A DNA stretch of 64,000 bases from JADFQT01 sp965216025 (GTDB lineage Bacteria; Chloroflexota; Dehalococcoidia; Lucifugimonadales; UBA3495). The notes beneath the pieces were generated by a model. It was given only the letters and a program-made list of their open reading frames with translations, was not told where the DNA came from and made no database searches. This document shows positions 43,080 to 52,842 of the stretch, in pieces. The DNA lies in NCBI GenBank assembly GCA_965216025.1, contig CBDCEX010000017.1, positions 868,001 to 932,000 on the forward strand. The letters are read 5' to 3'. How positions within the stretch are numbered: the first letter of the stretch is position 1; each line of letters opens with the position of its first letter. The position numbers and the translations under genes are program-made.

Positions 43080-44297
43080 ATGTTCCCGTCTCACTGCGGG
43101 GAGAGCATCCTTCGGGAAAACCCCCTGTTCCGCCTCATTTATGATGGGGCGTCATATTTCTTGCCCTGCTGGTTGTCCTACTTGATAGCCGGGGTGGTCA
43201 TAATGCTGATCCTGGTCAACGCCGTGCTGCTGGGGGCGGCGGCAGTTAGCTGGATGGAGCGCCGCCTGCTGGGCCGTTTCCATAACCGGATCGGCCCCAA
43301 TCGTTGGGGGCCCTTCGGAACGTTGCAGCCCATAGCCGACCTGCTCAAGCTGCTGACCAAGGAAGACCTGATTCCGGCCGGAGCCGACCGCATCGCCTTT
43401 ACCTTGGTCCCCATCCTCATGGTGTCCTCCTTGGTGTTAATGACTGCGGTAATACCCTTCGCCAAAGACACCGCTTTGGTGGATCTCAACGTGGGGGTGC
43501 TCTACCTCTTGGCGGTCAGCTCCCTAACCTCGGTGGCCTTATTCATGGCCGGCTGGTCCTCGGATAATCGGTACGCCCTCTTCGGGGCGGCCCGAGGAGT
43601 GGCCGTTTTGATCAGCTACGAGGTTCCGGTGGTGCTGTCGCTACTGGGTGTGGTGATGATCGCCGGCTCCATGTCCCTGGGTTCCATAGTCCAGGCCCAG
43701 CAGGTACCCTTCATTCTGGTCCAGCCCCTGGCCTTCTTTCTCTTCCTGGCCGGCATGTCCGCCGAGCTAAATCGGACTCCCTTCGACTTGGCTGAAGCCG
43801 AATCTGAGATAATAGCCGGGTACCACACCGAATACAGTGGCATCAAGTTCGCGCTGATTCAGGCGGCCGAGTTCGGTGGGGTGCTGGTGGTGGCGGCGTT
43901 GATCACCACTCTGTTCCTGGGGGGATGGCACGGGCCGCTGGCCGAATATCTGGGGTGGCTCTGGTTCCTGCTGAAGACCATTCTGGTGGTGGCGCTGTTC
44001 AGCTGGATACGAGCTACCTACCCCCGGCTTCGTATCGACCAGATAATGGGTTTTTGCTGGAAGGTCATGCTGCCTTTGAGCCTGATAAATCTGGCCGCCA
44101 CGACACTGGAAGTGTTCCTCCTGCCCGAGAGCGGGGCCACCACGGTCGAGCAGTGGATCATGGTCGGCATCAACCTGCCGCTGGCCCTGGTCTGCGTCCC
44201 GCTATTTGGCAGGCTGATGCAGGAAAAGGCTATGCCGGGTTCCAGCCCGGCTGCCCCCAGGGTGGTGCCGGGAGTTCCCACAATAGAGTCCAGCTAG
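43080..44297 (+). CDS. nuoH: NADH-quinone oxidoreductase subunit H
   Basis: NuoH is the membrane subunit that contacts the quinone cavity. The 405 residues contain WMERRLLGRFHNRIGPNRWGPFG, LKLLTKEDLIP, ELNRTPFDLAEAESEIIAGYHTEYSG and FSWIRATYPRLRIDQIMGFCWKVMLPL. Eight or nine helices are visible. It is somewhat longer than the usual 330-residue form, with about 30 extra residues at each end, the last ones Pro/Ala-rich. Confidence 0.96.
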   Translation: MFPSHCGESILRENPLFRLIYDGASYFLPCWLSYLIAGVVIMLILVNAVLLGAAAVSWMERRLLGRFHNRIGPNRWGPFGTLQPIADLLKLLTKEDLIPAGADRIAFTLVPILMVSSLVLMTAVIPFAKDTALVDLNVGVLYLLAVSSLTSVALFMAGWSSDNRYALFGAARGVAVLISYEVPVVLSLLGVVMIAGSMSLGSIVQAQQVPFILVQPLAFFLFLAGMSAELNRTPFDLAEAESEIIAGYHTEYSGIKFALIQAAEFGGVLVVAALITTLFLGGWHGPLAEYLGWLWFLLKTILVVALFSWIRATYPRLRIDQIMGFCWKVMLPLSLINLAATTLEVFLLPESGATTVEQWIMVGINLPLALVCVPLFGRLMQEKAMPGSSPAAPRVVPGVPTIESS

Positions 44298-44359
44298 TCG
44301 AATCCAGTTAGGGTGAGGTAGGATTAGGGTCTTTCATTCTCCACAGTGTCATTGGGAGT

Positions 44360-44597
44360 GTCATTGTGAGTTATCATGCTCCGGGGGAGCGCCACCGACA
44401 GATGAAAATGGATTCCTCTCGGCTCATGGTTCGACGGGCTCACCACGAGCGGTGGGGATCCCGTTCGTCCTGAGGCTCTCGAATGGCGAACGGGCTATTT
44501 ACAGAGTAGCCCTTCGGCTGCGCTCAGGATACACTCCGCGAAGCAATCCCTCATTGCCGTCGAGAGATTGCTTCGGACCGGCGGCCCTCGCAATGAC
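44360..44597. mobile_element. MITE-like repeat, copy 1
   Basis: A sequence of about 238 bp starts GTCATTGTGAG and ends CTCGCAATGAC, i.e. with near-perfect 11-bp inverted termini. A closely similar copy in opposite orientation lies at 62952-63165. Shared blocks include GGCTCATGGTTCGACGGGCT and GAACGGGCTATTTACAGAGT. There is no coding capacity. Such elements are moved by transposases in trans. It fills the gap between nuoH and nuoI. Confidence 0.75.
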
Positions 44598-44620
44598 AAT
44601 TGAAAGGCGGCGGAGGTAGT

Positions 44621-45277
44621 ATGTACGGCTCGGCGATGGCCAAAGGCTTGTTGGTCACTTTGAAAAATTTGGTCAGAAAGCCCTTTACTATCCAGTATCC
44701 GGAGCAACGGCAAAAACAGCACCCCAGGTTTCGGGGTGAGGAGTTCGTCTGGTATGAGGAGCGCTGCACCGGCTGCGCCTCCTGCGCCAAATACTGCCCG
44801 TTGGGCATAATTAAAATCGTAACCAGCCCCAGCGAAACCGCTCCCAAAGAGGGGGACAAATACCGGCTGGAAGTCTTTGACATCGAGCTGCAACGGTGTA
44901 TGTTTTGCGGGCTTTGCGTGGAAGCCTGTCCTTACGATGCCCTGTTCATGGGCAGCGGATTTGAGGAGGCGCAGCACAGCCGGGAAAATATGGTGATAAC
45001 CATCGACCAGCTTCGTCAGTCGAACAAGCATCCCAGCACCTGGTACCGGCCCCAATTGGAAGCTGCCGGCTATGTGCCCAACAGCGGCCGCCCCTTGGGG
45101 TGGCGGGAGGTTGGGAGGGAGTCCTGGCGCTGGCACCAAGGGGAGAAGGCCGGTATGCGCTTGACGCCGGCGCAGGCCGGAGCTGACTCGCCAGTCCAAG
45201 ACTCGCAAGCCGGGAGCTTGGGTCCGGAGCCGGCTGACGGACCCAAGGCTGACAGAACCTCGGGGGGCCCCGCCTAG
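44621..45277 (+). CDS. nuoI: NADH-quinone oxidoreductase subunit I
   Basis: NuoI carries two 4Fe-4S clusters of the peripheral arm. The ATG at 44621 follows GGAGGTAGT; seven more upstream codons are open but belong to the leader. The 218 residues contain CTGCASCAKYCP and CMFCGLCVEACP. The C-terminus has an extra Gly/Ala/Pro-rich tail of about 60 residues not usual in the family. NuoJ begins directly after the stop. Confidence 0.95.
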   Translation: MYGSAMAKGLLVTLKNLVRKPFTIQYPEQRQKQHPRFRGEEFVWYEERCTGCASCAKYCPLGIIKIVTSPSETAPKEGDKYRLEVFDIELQRCMFCGLCVEACPYDALFMGSGFEEAQHSRENMVITIDQLRQSNKHPSTWYRPQLEAAGYVPNSGRPLGWREVGRESWRWHQGEKAGMRLTPAQAGADSPVQDSQAGSLGPEPADGPKADRTSGGPA

Positions 45278-45877
45278 ATGCTCTTCCCGGACATCGTTCA
45301 AGACATGGTTTTCTGGGTCCTGTCGGTAGCCGCCATCGGCGCAGCGTTGGGTGTGGTACTGGTTCGGGATCTGTTCCGGGCGGTTTTGCTGCTGGCCGGG
45401 GTCTTCGTGGCCGTGGCCGGATTCTTCGTGTTGCTGAGCGCCGAGTTCTTGGCAGTAGTCCAGGTCTTGATCTACGTGGGCGCCATCTCCATTCTCTTCA
45501 TCTTCGCCATCATGCTGACCCAAAACGTTCGGCAAGGCAACTTGCCCAACCGTCTGCAAATACCGGCGGTCCTTTTTTCGACCCTGCTCCTGGCTGCCCT
45601 GGTGGTGGTGGCGACCCAAACCGAATGGAACCTTATCCCCGATGGAGAAAAGACTGGAGTGGACCTGGTTCAGACCCAATCCGTGAACGTCTTGTCGCCG
45701 GAAGCCCTGGAGCGAGCGGGGGTAGTTTCCAAGGAAGCGAAGGAACAGGCAGAAAAGGCCGGCCTGGCAGACCTGCTTATAGGCCCCTTCGTTTTGCCCT
45801 TCGAGGCGGTTTCGGTCCTGCTATTGGCGGCGTTAATCGGCGGGCTGGCCTTGGCGCGGCCCCCGGGGAGGGCTTAG
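45278..45877 (+). CDS. nuoJ: NADH-quinone oxidoreductase subunit J
   Basis: The 199-residue polytopic protein has five helices; the conserved region AEFLAVVQVLIYVGAISILFIFAIMLTQN is at about residues 50-85. It includes a polar loop of about 45 residues before the last helix. It is placed between nuoI and nuoK as usual. Confidence 0.95.
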   Translation: MLFPDIVQDMVFWVLSVAAIGAALGVVLVRDLFRAVLLLAGVFVAVAGFFVLLSAEFLAVVQVLIYVGAISILFIFAIMLTQNVRQGNLPNRLQIPAVLFSTLLLAALVVVATQTEWNLIPDGEKTGVDLVQTQSVNVLSPEALERAGVVSKEAKEQAEKAGLADLLIGPFVLPFEAVSVLLLAALIGGLALARPPGRA

Positions 45878-45880
45878 GCC

Positions 45881-46210
45881 ATGTCGCTAGAGGCCTTGCT
45901 CATCGTCTCCGCCATCCTATTCAGCATAGGGTTGTACGGCACCCTGGCCAGGAGCAACGTCATCGCCGTTTTAATGTCCCTGGAAATTATGTTTAACGCG
46001 GTGAATCTGACCCTGGTGGCCCTGGCCAAGTTCGTAGCTCCCCAGGGTTTGCAGGATAACCTGGCCAATGCCCTGACCGGACAGGTATTCGCCGTATTCG
46101 TCATAACGGTGGCGGCGGCGGAAATCGCCCTGGGCTTGGGCATAGTACTGGCAATGTACCGGAACACCGAGTCGGTGGACCTGGCCCAAGCGACTCAGCT
46201 GAGAAACTAG
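45881..46210 (+). CDS. nuoK: NADH-quinone oxidoreductase subunit K
   Basis: The 109-residue three-helix antiporter-like subunit has SIGLYGTLARSNVIAVLMSLEIMFNAVNL with the conserved membrane Glu, and VITVAAAEIALGLGIVLAMYRN with the second one. It follows nuoJ by 3 bp. Confidence 0.96.
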   Translation: MSLEALLIVSAILFSIGLYGTLARSNVIAVLMSLEIMFNAVNLTLVALAKFVAPQGLQDNLANALTGQVFAVFVITVAAAEIALGLGIVLAMYRNTESVDLAQATQLRN

Positions 46211-46233
46211 AAGGGGCGGCTTACCGGCAACTT

Positions 46234-46428
46234 ATGTGGGTAGAGTTCAAAAGGGCGCCTAACTTAATGCTGGCGGAAATGTGGAAAGAGGTGCTGGAGG
46301 GTGAGGGCCTGCCCACCAAGCTGCTGCCCGAGGGAGATATGCTGGATTGGGCGGAGCGGGTTCCCTTTCTGATATACGTGCCCAAGGGTCGGGAGCACGT
46401 TGCCGAAGAAATCCTGAGGAAACTGTAG
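46234..46428 (+). CDS. Small DUF2007-like protein inside the nuo operon
   Basis: The 64-residue protein (MWVEFKRAPNLMLAEMWKEV...) has the DUF2007 pattern: an N-terminal strand, an AE-x-x-x-x-x-LE-x-EG helix region and a C-terminal IYVPKGREHVAEEIL. The family is annotated as a putative signal-transducing domain of unknown role. The nuoL ATG directly follows its stop, so it is translated with the complex I genes. It is not a standard nuo gene and may be a regulator or assembly factor. Confidence 0.7.
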   Translation: MWVEFKRAPNLMLAEMWKEVLEGEGLPTKLLPEGDMLDWAERVPFLIYVPKGREHVAEEILRKL

Positions 46429-48492
46429 ATGCCCTCGGAAGCGGTGGTCTGGGCCATCCTTTTCTTGCCGGTTGCGGCCTTCCTCATCACATCTCTGATC
46501 ATACGACCCTTCCTGAACCGTTACTCCCTGGTCAGCGGCCTGCTCCTAATCCTCTGCCTCGCCGTCGCCTTCGGCCTCTCCCTATGGGCGCTGTGGGCTG
46601 TCAATGACGCCGCCAACCGGGGAGCCAGTCTGGAGTTCCAGGCCCATGCCTGGCTGGATTTGGGTAGCGCCCAAATTCAGATGGGGCTGCTTCTGGACCC
46701 CCTAACCGCCATCATGCTGGTGGTGGTGACGGGAGTCAGCCTGGTGATCCAGATTTACTCTCTGGGGTACATGCGCCACGACTCCAGCTTTTGCCGCTAC
46801 TTCGCCTACATGGCCCTCTTCACTGCCGCCATGCTGGGCCTGGTGCTGTCCGTCAACATCATTCAGCTCTACGCCTTCTGGGAATTGGTCGGGCTGGCCT
46901 CGTATCTGCTCATCGGCTTCTGGCACGACCGCCCGGCGGCGGCGGCGGCGGCCAAGAAGGCCTTCATCGTTACCCGCATCGGCGACGTGGGCTTCCTGCT
47001 GGCTATAATCTTTCTCTTCTTCAAGGCTGACGAGTTTGCGGCCGCCGGGCTGAACGCCCTGCATATACCGGATATTTGGGCCGCGGCGCAACCGGCGCTT
47101 GATGGGAGTCCAGCTATCCTGGCGGGAATCGCCCTGACCTGGGTGACCCTGGGGATATTCGCGGGCGCCGCCGGAAAGTCGGGCCAATTCCCCCTGCACA
47201 CCTGGCTTCCCGACGCCATGGAGGGCCCCACGCCGGTTAGCGCCCTGATCCACGCGGCGACCATGGTGGCGGCGGGCGTATTCCTGGTGGGGCGGTTTTT
47301 CCCCGTCTTTCAGCAAGCCGCCCCGACCATGACCGTGGTCGCGCTGATCGGCGGATTCACCGCTTTCATGGCGGCCACCATGGGATTGGTGATGAACGAC
47401 ATCAAGCGGGTGATGGCCTACTCCACCATCAGCCAGCTGGGTTACATGATGGCGGCGTTGGGGTTGGGGGCCTATGGCGCCGCGCTGTTTCATCTCTTCA
47501 CCCACGCCTTTTTCAAAGCTCTGCTGTTCCTGTGCGCCGGCAGCGTCAACCACGCCAGCGGTACTTTCAACATGCGATACATGGGCGGGCTGCGGGGGCA
47601 GATGCCCTGGACTTATCTGCTGATGGTGATAGGAGGTCTGAGCCTGGTGGGGATAGTTCCGCTGGCCGGGTTCTGGAGCAAGGACGAAATATTGCTGGCA
47701 GTTTGGCTGGAGCGGGACAACCCGGCGGCAACTGCGACCTTCATTCTGCTGATTGCCGGGGTGCTGCTTACCGCTTTCTACACCTTCCGGATGATCTTTT
47801 TGACCTTCCATGGCCAGTTCCGGGGGGGTGGAGAGCAGGAATTAAGGGATGCGGAAGAAGCCCAACTGCCCCTGCCCACCGGCGTGTCGGGGCAGGTTCA
47901 CCTGGCCGAATCCCCGCTGGTGATGCTGGCCCCCATGGCATTTCTGGGATTTTTTGCGGTGGTGGCGGGTTACTTGGCAAATCCCCAGTGGAGCGCCCTG
48001 CCGTTGATCCAGGTTCCCAAGCATTGGATAACCGAGTATCTGGGGGAGGGCCTGGCCTTTGCCCACCCCGATATTCCCAGCTTCAGTTTCGGGATGGCGA
48101 TGGTTTCCACGGTAGTCGCGCTGGCGGGGATTGGCCTGGCGTGGCGACTCTACGCGGGAATACCGGGTGAGGCGAGAAACCTTGGCGATACTCTGGAACG
48201 GGCCGGACGGCTGCATGGGTTGCTGACGAACAAATACTACCTGGACTATTTCTACGAGGATTTAATAGTGCGCCGATGGTTCTACCAGGGGTTGGTCGCC
48301 ATCACCGACTGGATGGACCGGACGCTGGTGGATGGTTTTGTCGACTTGTTGGGCGGAACCTTCCGCATCAGCGGGAGGTTGGTAACCGCGCTGCAAACTG
48401 GGCAGGTCCAATTCTACGGGACCTTCCTGATTTTCGGCGCGCTGGTCATTCTGGTGGCGTACCTGATCTTCGGAACGGGGATCGGGAGCTAG
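46429..48492 (+). CDS. nuoL: NADH-quinone oxidoreductase subunit L
   Basis: NuoL is the distal antiporter-like proton pump with the long lateral helix. The 687 residues carry FCRYFAYMALFTAAMLGLVLSVN, FWELVGLASYLLIGFW, WLPDAMEGPTPVSALIHAATMVAAGVFL and MNDIKRVMAYSTISQLGYM. A long polar C-terminal extension with a final helix follows, as expected. Confidence 0.97.
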   Translation: MPSEAVVWAILFLPVAAFLITSLIIRPFLNRYSLVSGLLLILCLAVAFGLSLWALWAVNDAANRGASLEFQAHAWLDLGSAQIQMGLLLDPLTAIMLVVVTGVSLVIQIYSLGYMRHDSSFCRYFAYMALFTAAMLGLVLSVNIIQLYAFWELVGLASYLLIGFWHDRPAAAAAAKKAFIVTRIGDVGFLLAIIFLFFKADEFAAAGLNALHIPDIWAAAQPALDGSPAILAGIALTWVTLGIFAGAAGKSGQFPLHTWLPDAMEGPTPVSALIHAATMVAAGVFLVGRFFPVFQQAAPTMTVVALIGGFTAFMAATMGLVMNDIKRVMAYSTISQLGYMMAALGLGAYGAALFHLFTHAFFKALLFLCAGSVNHASGTFNMRYMGGLRGQMPWTYLLMVIGGLSLVGIVPLAGFWSKDEILLAVWLERDNPAATATFILLIAGVLLTAFYTFRMIFLTFHGQFRGGGEQELRDAEEAQLPLPTGVSGQVHLAESPLVMLAPMAFLGFFAVVAGYLANPQWSALPLIQVPKHWITEYLGEGLAFAHPDIPSFSFGMAMVSTVVALAGIGLAWRLYAGIPGEARNLGDTLERAGRLHGLLTNKYYLDYFYEDLIVRRWFYQGLVAITDWMDRTLVDGFVDLLGGTFRISGRLVTALQTGQVQFYGTFLIFGALVILVAYLIFGTGIGS

Positions 48493-48495
48493 CCC

Positions 48496-50055
48496 ATGGT
48501 AGCTGAGGTAACTGGATTCAACGGACTCCTGACAGCCACTGTATTTCTGCCGGCCTTGGGAGCTTTGCTGATTTTGTTCCTGGTCCGGGGCGACGCCAAT
48601 GTTCGCAGGGTGGTCGCTTTGGTGGGCCTGGCAGACCTGGCGCTCTCCATTCTGGTGTTCGTGCTTTTCGACCCGGCGGATGCCGCGAACCGCTTCCAGC
48701 TGGTGGACCGCTTCGGCTGGATAACCACCGATACCTTCCAGGCCAGCTATCTGATGGCGGTGGATGGCCTCAGCGCGCCGCTGGTGTTGCTGACGGGATT
48801 GCTGGGTTTCTGCGCCATTTTGGCGTCCTGGCATATTGGCATGCGAGTGCGGGAGTACTTCGCCTGGCTGCTGCTCTTGCAAACCGCAATCATGGGTGTG
48901 TTCGTCTCTCTGGATCTGTTGCTGTTCTTCCTGTTCTGGGAGCTGGAGCTGGTGCCCATGTACATGCTTATCTCAGTGTGGGGAAGCGGCCGCAAAGAAT
49001 ATTCGGCTATGAAATTCCTGATATTCACCATTTTCGGCAGCGCCGCCATGCTGATCGCCCTGGTCGGGGTGTTTTTGAGCGGAGATCCGGGCACCTTGGA
49101 CCTGACCCGGCTGTCCAGCCCCGGAACCATGTTGACCGCAGCCAGCGTGGCCCTGCCCTTGGGGGCTCTTTTCTGGCTGTTCTTCGTCGCATTTGCCATC
49201 AAGCTGCCCACCTGGCCGGTGCATACCTGGCTGCCGGATGCCCATACCGACGCTCCCACCGCGGCCAGTGTAATGCTGGCCGGTGTAATGTTGAAGATGG
49301 GGGGCTACGGCTTGCTTCGCATCAACGTGGGCCTGTTTCCGGAGCAGGTTAGGCTGTTCGGCTGGATGCTGGTGGCCCTGGGCGTCATCAGCGTTTTGTA
49401 CGGAGCCGTGGTTACCCTGCGGCAGACCGACCTGAAGCGGCTTATCGCTTATTCCAGCGTCAGCCACATGGGGCTGGTCCTGCTGGGCATTGGCTCGGTG
49501 GCGGCCACCCAAGGTGTGATAACCACCACCGGACTGAGCGGTGCGGCGATGCAGTTGTTCACCCACGGCACTATTACCGGACTGCTGTTTTTGGCAGTGG
49601 GCCTGGTTTACGACAAGGCCCACACCCGTTACATACCGGATCTGGGCGGGCTGGCTAACCGCATGCCCCTGGTGGCCGTAGCTTTTTTGATCGCCGGCTT
49701 GGCTTCCCTGGGATTACCCGGCCTCAGCGGGTTCGTTTCGGAGATACTGGTATTCTTTGGAGCCTTCCGGGCCTATCCCTGGCCCACTGCGCTGGCCGTT
49801 TTAAGCATAATCCTGGCGGCTGGGTATGTTCTTTGGATGATGCAGCGGACCATGTTCGGACCGCGCCTGGAGCGATTCGACGGCCTGACCGACGCATCTT
49901 TGGTGGAAGCCGTGCCCCTGGTGGTGCTGCTTATCAGCATCGTGGCGGTCGGCGTTTACCCCGCTATCCTTACCAGTGTCTTTGAAGCTGGACTGGAGCC
50001 TATGGTCGAGGCTATCAACCAGCTGGTCAGCACCCAAGCTGCGGTCACACCATGA
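48496..50055 (+). CDS. nuoM: NADH-quinone oxidoreductase subunit M
   Basis: The second antiporter-like subunit has 519 residues with DLLLFFLFWELELVPMYMLI, TWPVHTWLPDAHTDAPTAASVMLAGVMLKMGGYG, and LKRLIAYSSVSHMGLVLLG. The key membrane Glu and Lys residues are in place. It starts 3 bp after nuoL. Confidence 0.97.
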   Translation: MVAEVTGFNGLLTATVFLPALGALLILFLVRGDANVRRVVALVGLADLALSILVFVLFDPADAANRFQLVDRFGWITTDTFQASYLMAVDGLSAPLVLLTGLLGFCAILASWHIGMRVREYFAWLLLLQTAIMGVFVSLDLLLFFLFWELELVPMYMLISVWGSGRKEYSAMKFLIFTIFGSAAMLIALVGVFLSGDPGTLDLTRLSSPGTMLTAASVALPLGALFWLFFVAFAIKLPTWPVHTWLPDAHTDAPTAASVMLAGVMLKMGGYGLLRINVGLFPEQVRLFGWMLVALGVISVLYGAVVTLRQTDLKRLIAYSSVSHMGLVLLGIGSVAATQGVITTTGLSGAAMQLFTHGTITGLLFLAVGLVYDKAHTRYIPDLGGLANRMPLVAVAFLIAGLASLGLPGLSGFVSEILVFFGAFRAYPWPTALAVLSIILAAGYVLWMMQRTMFGPRLERFDGLTDASLVEAVPLVVLLISIVAVGVYPAILTSVFEAGLEPMVEAINQLVSTQAAVTP

Positions 50056-50071
50056 GCACCCAACTTAGCCT

Positions 50072-51592
50072 ATGAACGCCTACGACGTATATTTAATATC
50101 GCCTCAACTGGCAATGGCGGGATTGGGAATCCTGGTAATTATTCTCGACCTGGCCTTTGACCGCCGGGCCTTGTTGCCCGCCGCGGCTTTCTTGGGGCTG
50201 CTGATTCCCCTAGCTCTCAGCCTGCTGCAAATCGCCGACTTGCTAGGATTGTCCGGACCCGGCGCGAATAACCTGGTGCCTGCCAATAGCGTCTTGGCGG
50301 GAAGCCTCGCCGTAGACCGGTTCTCCCTGTTTTTCAACTTCCTGGTGCTGGCGGCCACTGGCCTGGTTGTATTGTCCTCGGTTGACTACGTGCGGCGGAT
50401 GGACCGGCATCGAGGGGAGTACTTTGGGCTAATTCTGCTCTCGGCCACCGGCATGATGCTGATGGTTGGAGCCTCCGAGCTCATTACCATCTATATATCT
50501 CTGGAGCTGACCACCCTGCCTCTGGCCGCCTTGGCCGCCCTGTTGCTGACGCCCAAATCCAGCGAGGCTGGGATGAAGTTCCTGATAGTCGGGGCTCTTA
50601 GCTCGGCCATCATGCTCTACGGGATGGCGCTGATCTACGGGTTTACCGGCAGCACATCCCTGGAGGGCATTGCCGCAAGTTTTAGCGCCCCGGCCCAGCA
50701 AAACGTCCCCTTCGGCAGCTATGCCCTGTTGATGGGAGTTATTCTGCTACTGGTGGGGTTTGGCTTCAAGCTCTCGGCGGTGCCCTTCCAAATGTGGGTG
50801 CCGGACGTCTACGAAGGCGGCCCCACGCCGGTGGTCGCCTTTCTGTCGGTGGCCAGCAAGGCAGCGGCCTTTGCGCTGTTGCTCCGCGTCTTATACTCCG
50901 GCTTCCTGGCTGTGAGCCTGGATTGGGCAATCTTGCTGGCGGGCCTGGCGGCGGCGTCCATGACCATCGGCAACCTGGCCGCAATTGTTCAGACCAACCT
51001 GAAGCGGCTCTTCGGCTACAGCACCATCGCCCACGCCGGCTATATTCTAGTAGGGATTGCGGCTATCGCCCAGGGCGGGGACGGCGGTGGCTTCTCCAAC
51101 CTGGGTCCCAGCAGCGTGCTGTTTTACCTGGGTGCGTATGCCGCCGCCAACCTCACCGGTTTTTTTGCCATCGTGGCCATCGGGCATCGAATCGACAGCG
51201 ACGAGATCGATGACTACGCGGGAATGGTCCGGAGGTCTCCCTTTCTCGCGGTGGCCCTGGCCCTGGCCCTGGTGGCGCTGATCGGAGTCCCGCCGACCAG
51301 CATTTTTATTGCCAAGATTTACATCTTCACCGCGGCGGTGAACAGCGGACTGGCCTGGCTGGCCATCGTCGGCGTAGTAAACAGTGTGGTATCGGCTTAC
51401 TACTACGTCCGCGTAATCCGGGTCATGTTCTTGCAGGCGCCTCCCAGCGAAGAAGGCGTGGCCGCTTCGCCAGTTTCCAAATTCGCTCTCGCCGTGGCCG
51501 CTGTAGCCACAGTGTGGATCGGCGTGGCTCCCGGGATGGTGCTTCGGGCCGCGGAGGGTGCCGCCCGAGCCCTCCCCGGCATTGGCTCCTGA
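50072..51592 (+). CDS. nuoN: NADH-quinone oxidoreductase subunit N
   Basis: The third antiporter-like subunit has 506 residues with ASELITIYISLELTTLPLAAL, FQMWVPDVYEGGPTPVVAFLSVASKAAAFALLLR and NLKRLFGYSTIAHAGYILVG. It closes the operon; no nuoE, nuoF or nuoG is found on either side within the window. Confidence 0.97.
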   Translation: MNAYDVYLISPQLAMAGLGILVIILDLAFDRRALLPAAAFLGLLIPLALSLLQIADLLGLSGPGANNLVPANSVLAGSLAVDRFSLFFNFLVLAATGLVVLSSVDYVRRMDRHRGEYFGLILLSATGMMLMVGASELITIYISLELTTLPLAALAALLLTPKSSEAGMKFLIVGALSSAIMLYGMALIYGFTGSTSLEGIAASFSAPAQQNVPFGSYALLMGVILLLVGFGFKLSAVPFQMWVPDVYEGGPTPVVAFLSVASKAAAFALLLRVLYSGFLAVSLDWAILLAGLAAASMTIGNLAAIVQTNLKRLFGYSTIAHAGYILVGIAAIAQGGDGGGFSNLGPSSVLFYLGAYAAANLTGFFAIVAIGHRIDSDEIDDYAGMVRRSPFLAVALALALVALIGVPPTSIFIAKIYIFTAAVNSGLAWLAIVGVVNSVVSAYYYVRVIRVMFLQAPPSEEGVAASPVSKFALAVAAVATVWIGVAPGMVLRAAEGAARALPGIGS

Positions 51593-51975
51593 AGCCTTTT
51601 AAGGCCCCTATTGCCTCGGGTCGGCGCCCAATTTGGTTACTGAACCTTGAATCAAATGCTGAACCCGTTCGGTGACCCCGTCGCTTGGGTATATCCCCCT
51701 TTTAAAAAGGGGGACTGAGGGGGATTTGGATCTTACAAGTTTGGAACTTCCGTCAAGGAGACCCTGGGCCTCCCGGTCTGGCAGAATTGACACTCGATAG
51801 GGCCGATGCTAGACTGCCAGTTGCTTCAGAATAGCCGGGTCTGGCTAGGGGCTGACCAGAGGTAGAAACCCTGGCGGCTCCTGCGGCGATAGCTCGTTTG
51901 CTATCGCAGTAGATGTTGCCCGGCAGAACTGGGTTGCGGCGATCCAGCGCCGGCTGGTTTTTACGGTTGTTTTTT
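51593..51975. other. Gene-free stretch with dispersed CCCCCTTTTAAAAAGGGGG repeat
   Basis: At 51695-51740 a hairpin CCCCCTTTTAAAAAGGGGG is followed by ACTGAGGGGGATTTGGATCT; nearly the same 46 bases occur at 56246-56291. No gene is seen in the rest. The hairpin may end nuo transcripts. Confidence 0.7.
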
Positions 51976-52830
51976 ATGAAGACGATAGGCATCATATACA
52001 ACGCCCGGATACCCGAGGCGCTGGACCTGAGCAATGCGATAGCGAACGAGCTAGCGCCTCAGCAGAGCAGCTGGATTTCTCCGGCGGAGGATCTGGAGGG
52101 CCTGCGGCAACGGGCCGAGGAGACGGACCTGGTGATCACCGCCGGCGGCGATGGAACCATTCTTCGCGCCGTCCGAGTGACCGCTCCCTTGGGTATCCCC
52201 ATGGTTGGCATCAACATGGGCCGGCTGGGGTTCATGACCGAGTTGCAGGTACACGAGGCTTTGGAAAGACTTCCCCAGTATCTTAATGGCTCTTGTCGAT
52301 TGGAAGAGCACAACATGGTCCAGGCCGAATTGGTAAGAAGCGAAGCGAGGCCCGAGGCCAGCCAAACTGAGGGGCTTTTTCACGCGCTGAACGACGTAGT
52401 GATGGCGCGGGGGTCGGTGTCTCGGGTGCTCACCATCCGGGCTCGGATCGACGGAGCCGACCTGGCATCGTTACGGGCCGACGGCATTATACTTTCCACC
52501 GCTACCGGTAGTACCAGTTACAGCCTGGCGGTGGGGGGCCCCATACTGGACCCCCTATCCGAAAGCCTGGTATTGAAGCCCATCGCCGCTCATGTGGGGC
52601 TGTCGGCCTCCCTGGTGCTGGACCCGGCTGCTCAGGTGGAATTCCACCTGGAGGGAGCCCAGGATGCGGCGCTCAGCGTGGACGGTTTTGAGGACTTGCC
52701 GATGAAGCCGGGCGATTGGGTTAAAGTGAAGCAGAGCCCGCTAAAGGCCAGATTCCTTCGGTCCATGCCCCACAGTCACTTCTATGCCACGTTGACCCGC
52801 CGGCTTGGGTTCAGCGTCCGGGGCCAGTGA
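51976..52830 (+). CDS. nadK: NAD kinase
   Basis: NAD kinase makes NADP from NAD and ATP. The ATG at 51976 (MKTIGIIYN) gives 284 residues with ITAGGDGTILRAVR, GINMGRLGFMTEL, LNDVVMARG and DGIILSTATGSTSYSLAVGGPI. The upstream open frame lacks family sequence. NADP from this enzyme is the likely cofactor of the isocitrate dehydrogenase at 60349. Confidence 0.96.
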   Translation: MKTIGIIYNARIPEALDLSNAIANELAPQQSSWISPAEDLEGLRQRAEETDLVITAGGDGTILRAVRVTAPLGIPMVGINMGRLGFMTELQVHEALERLPQYLNGSCRLEEHNMVQAELVRSEARPEASQTEGLFHALNDVVMARGSVSRVLTIRARIDGADLASLRADGIILSTATGSTSYSLAVGGPILDPLSESLVLKPIAAHVGLSASLVLDPAAQVEFHLEGAQDAALSVDGFEDLPMKPGDWVKVKQSPLKARFLRSMPHSHFYATLTRRLGFSVRGQ

Positions 52831-52842
52831 GTAACCAGCGAA

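Noticed and set aside
44495..45679. 394-codon minus-strand open frame opposite nuoI and nuoJ
   Set aside because: It is a shadow of two certain complex I genes; it has no recognisable protein sequence.
46702..47811. 369-codon minus-strand open frame opposite nuoL
   Set aside because: It has a His/Gln-rich shadow composition, while nuoL is fully conserved on the other strand.
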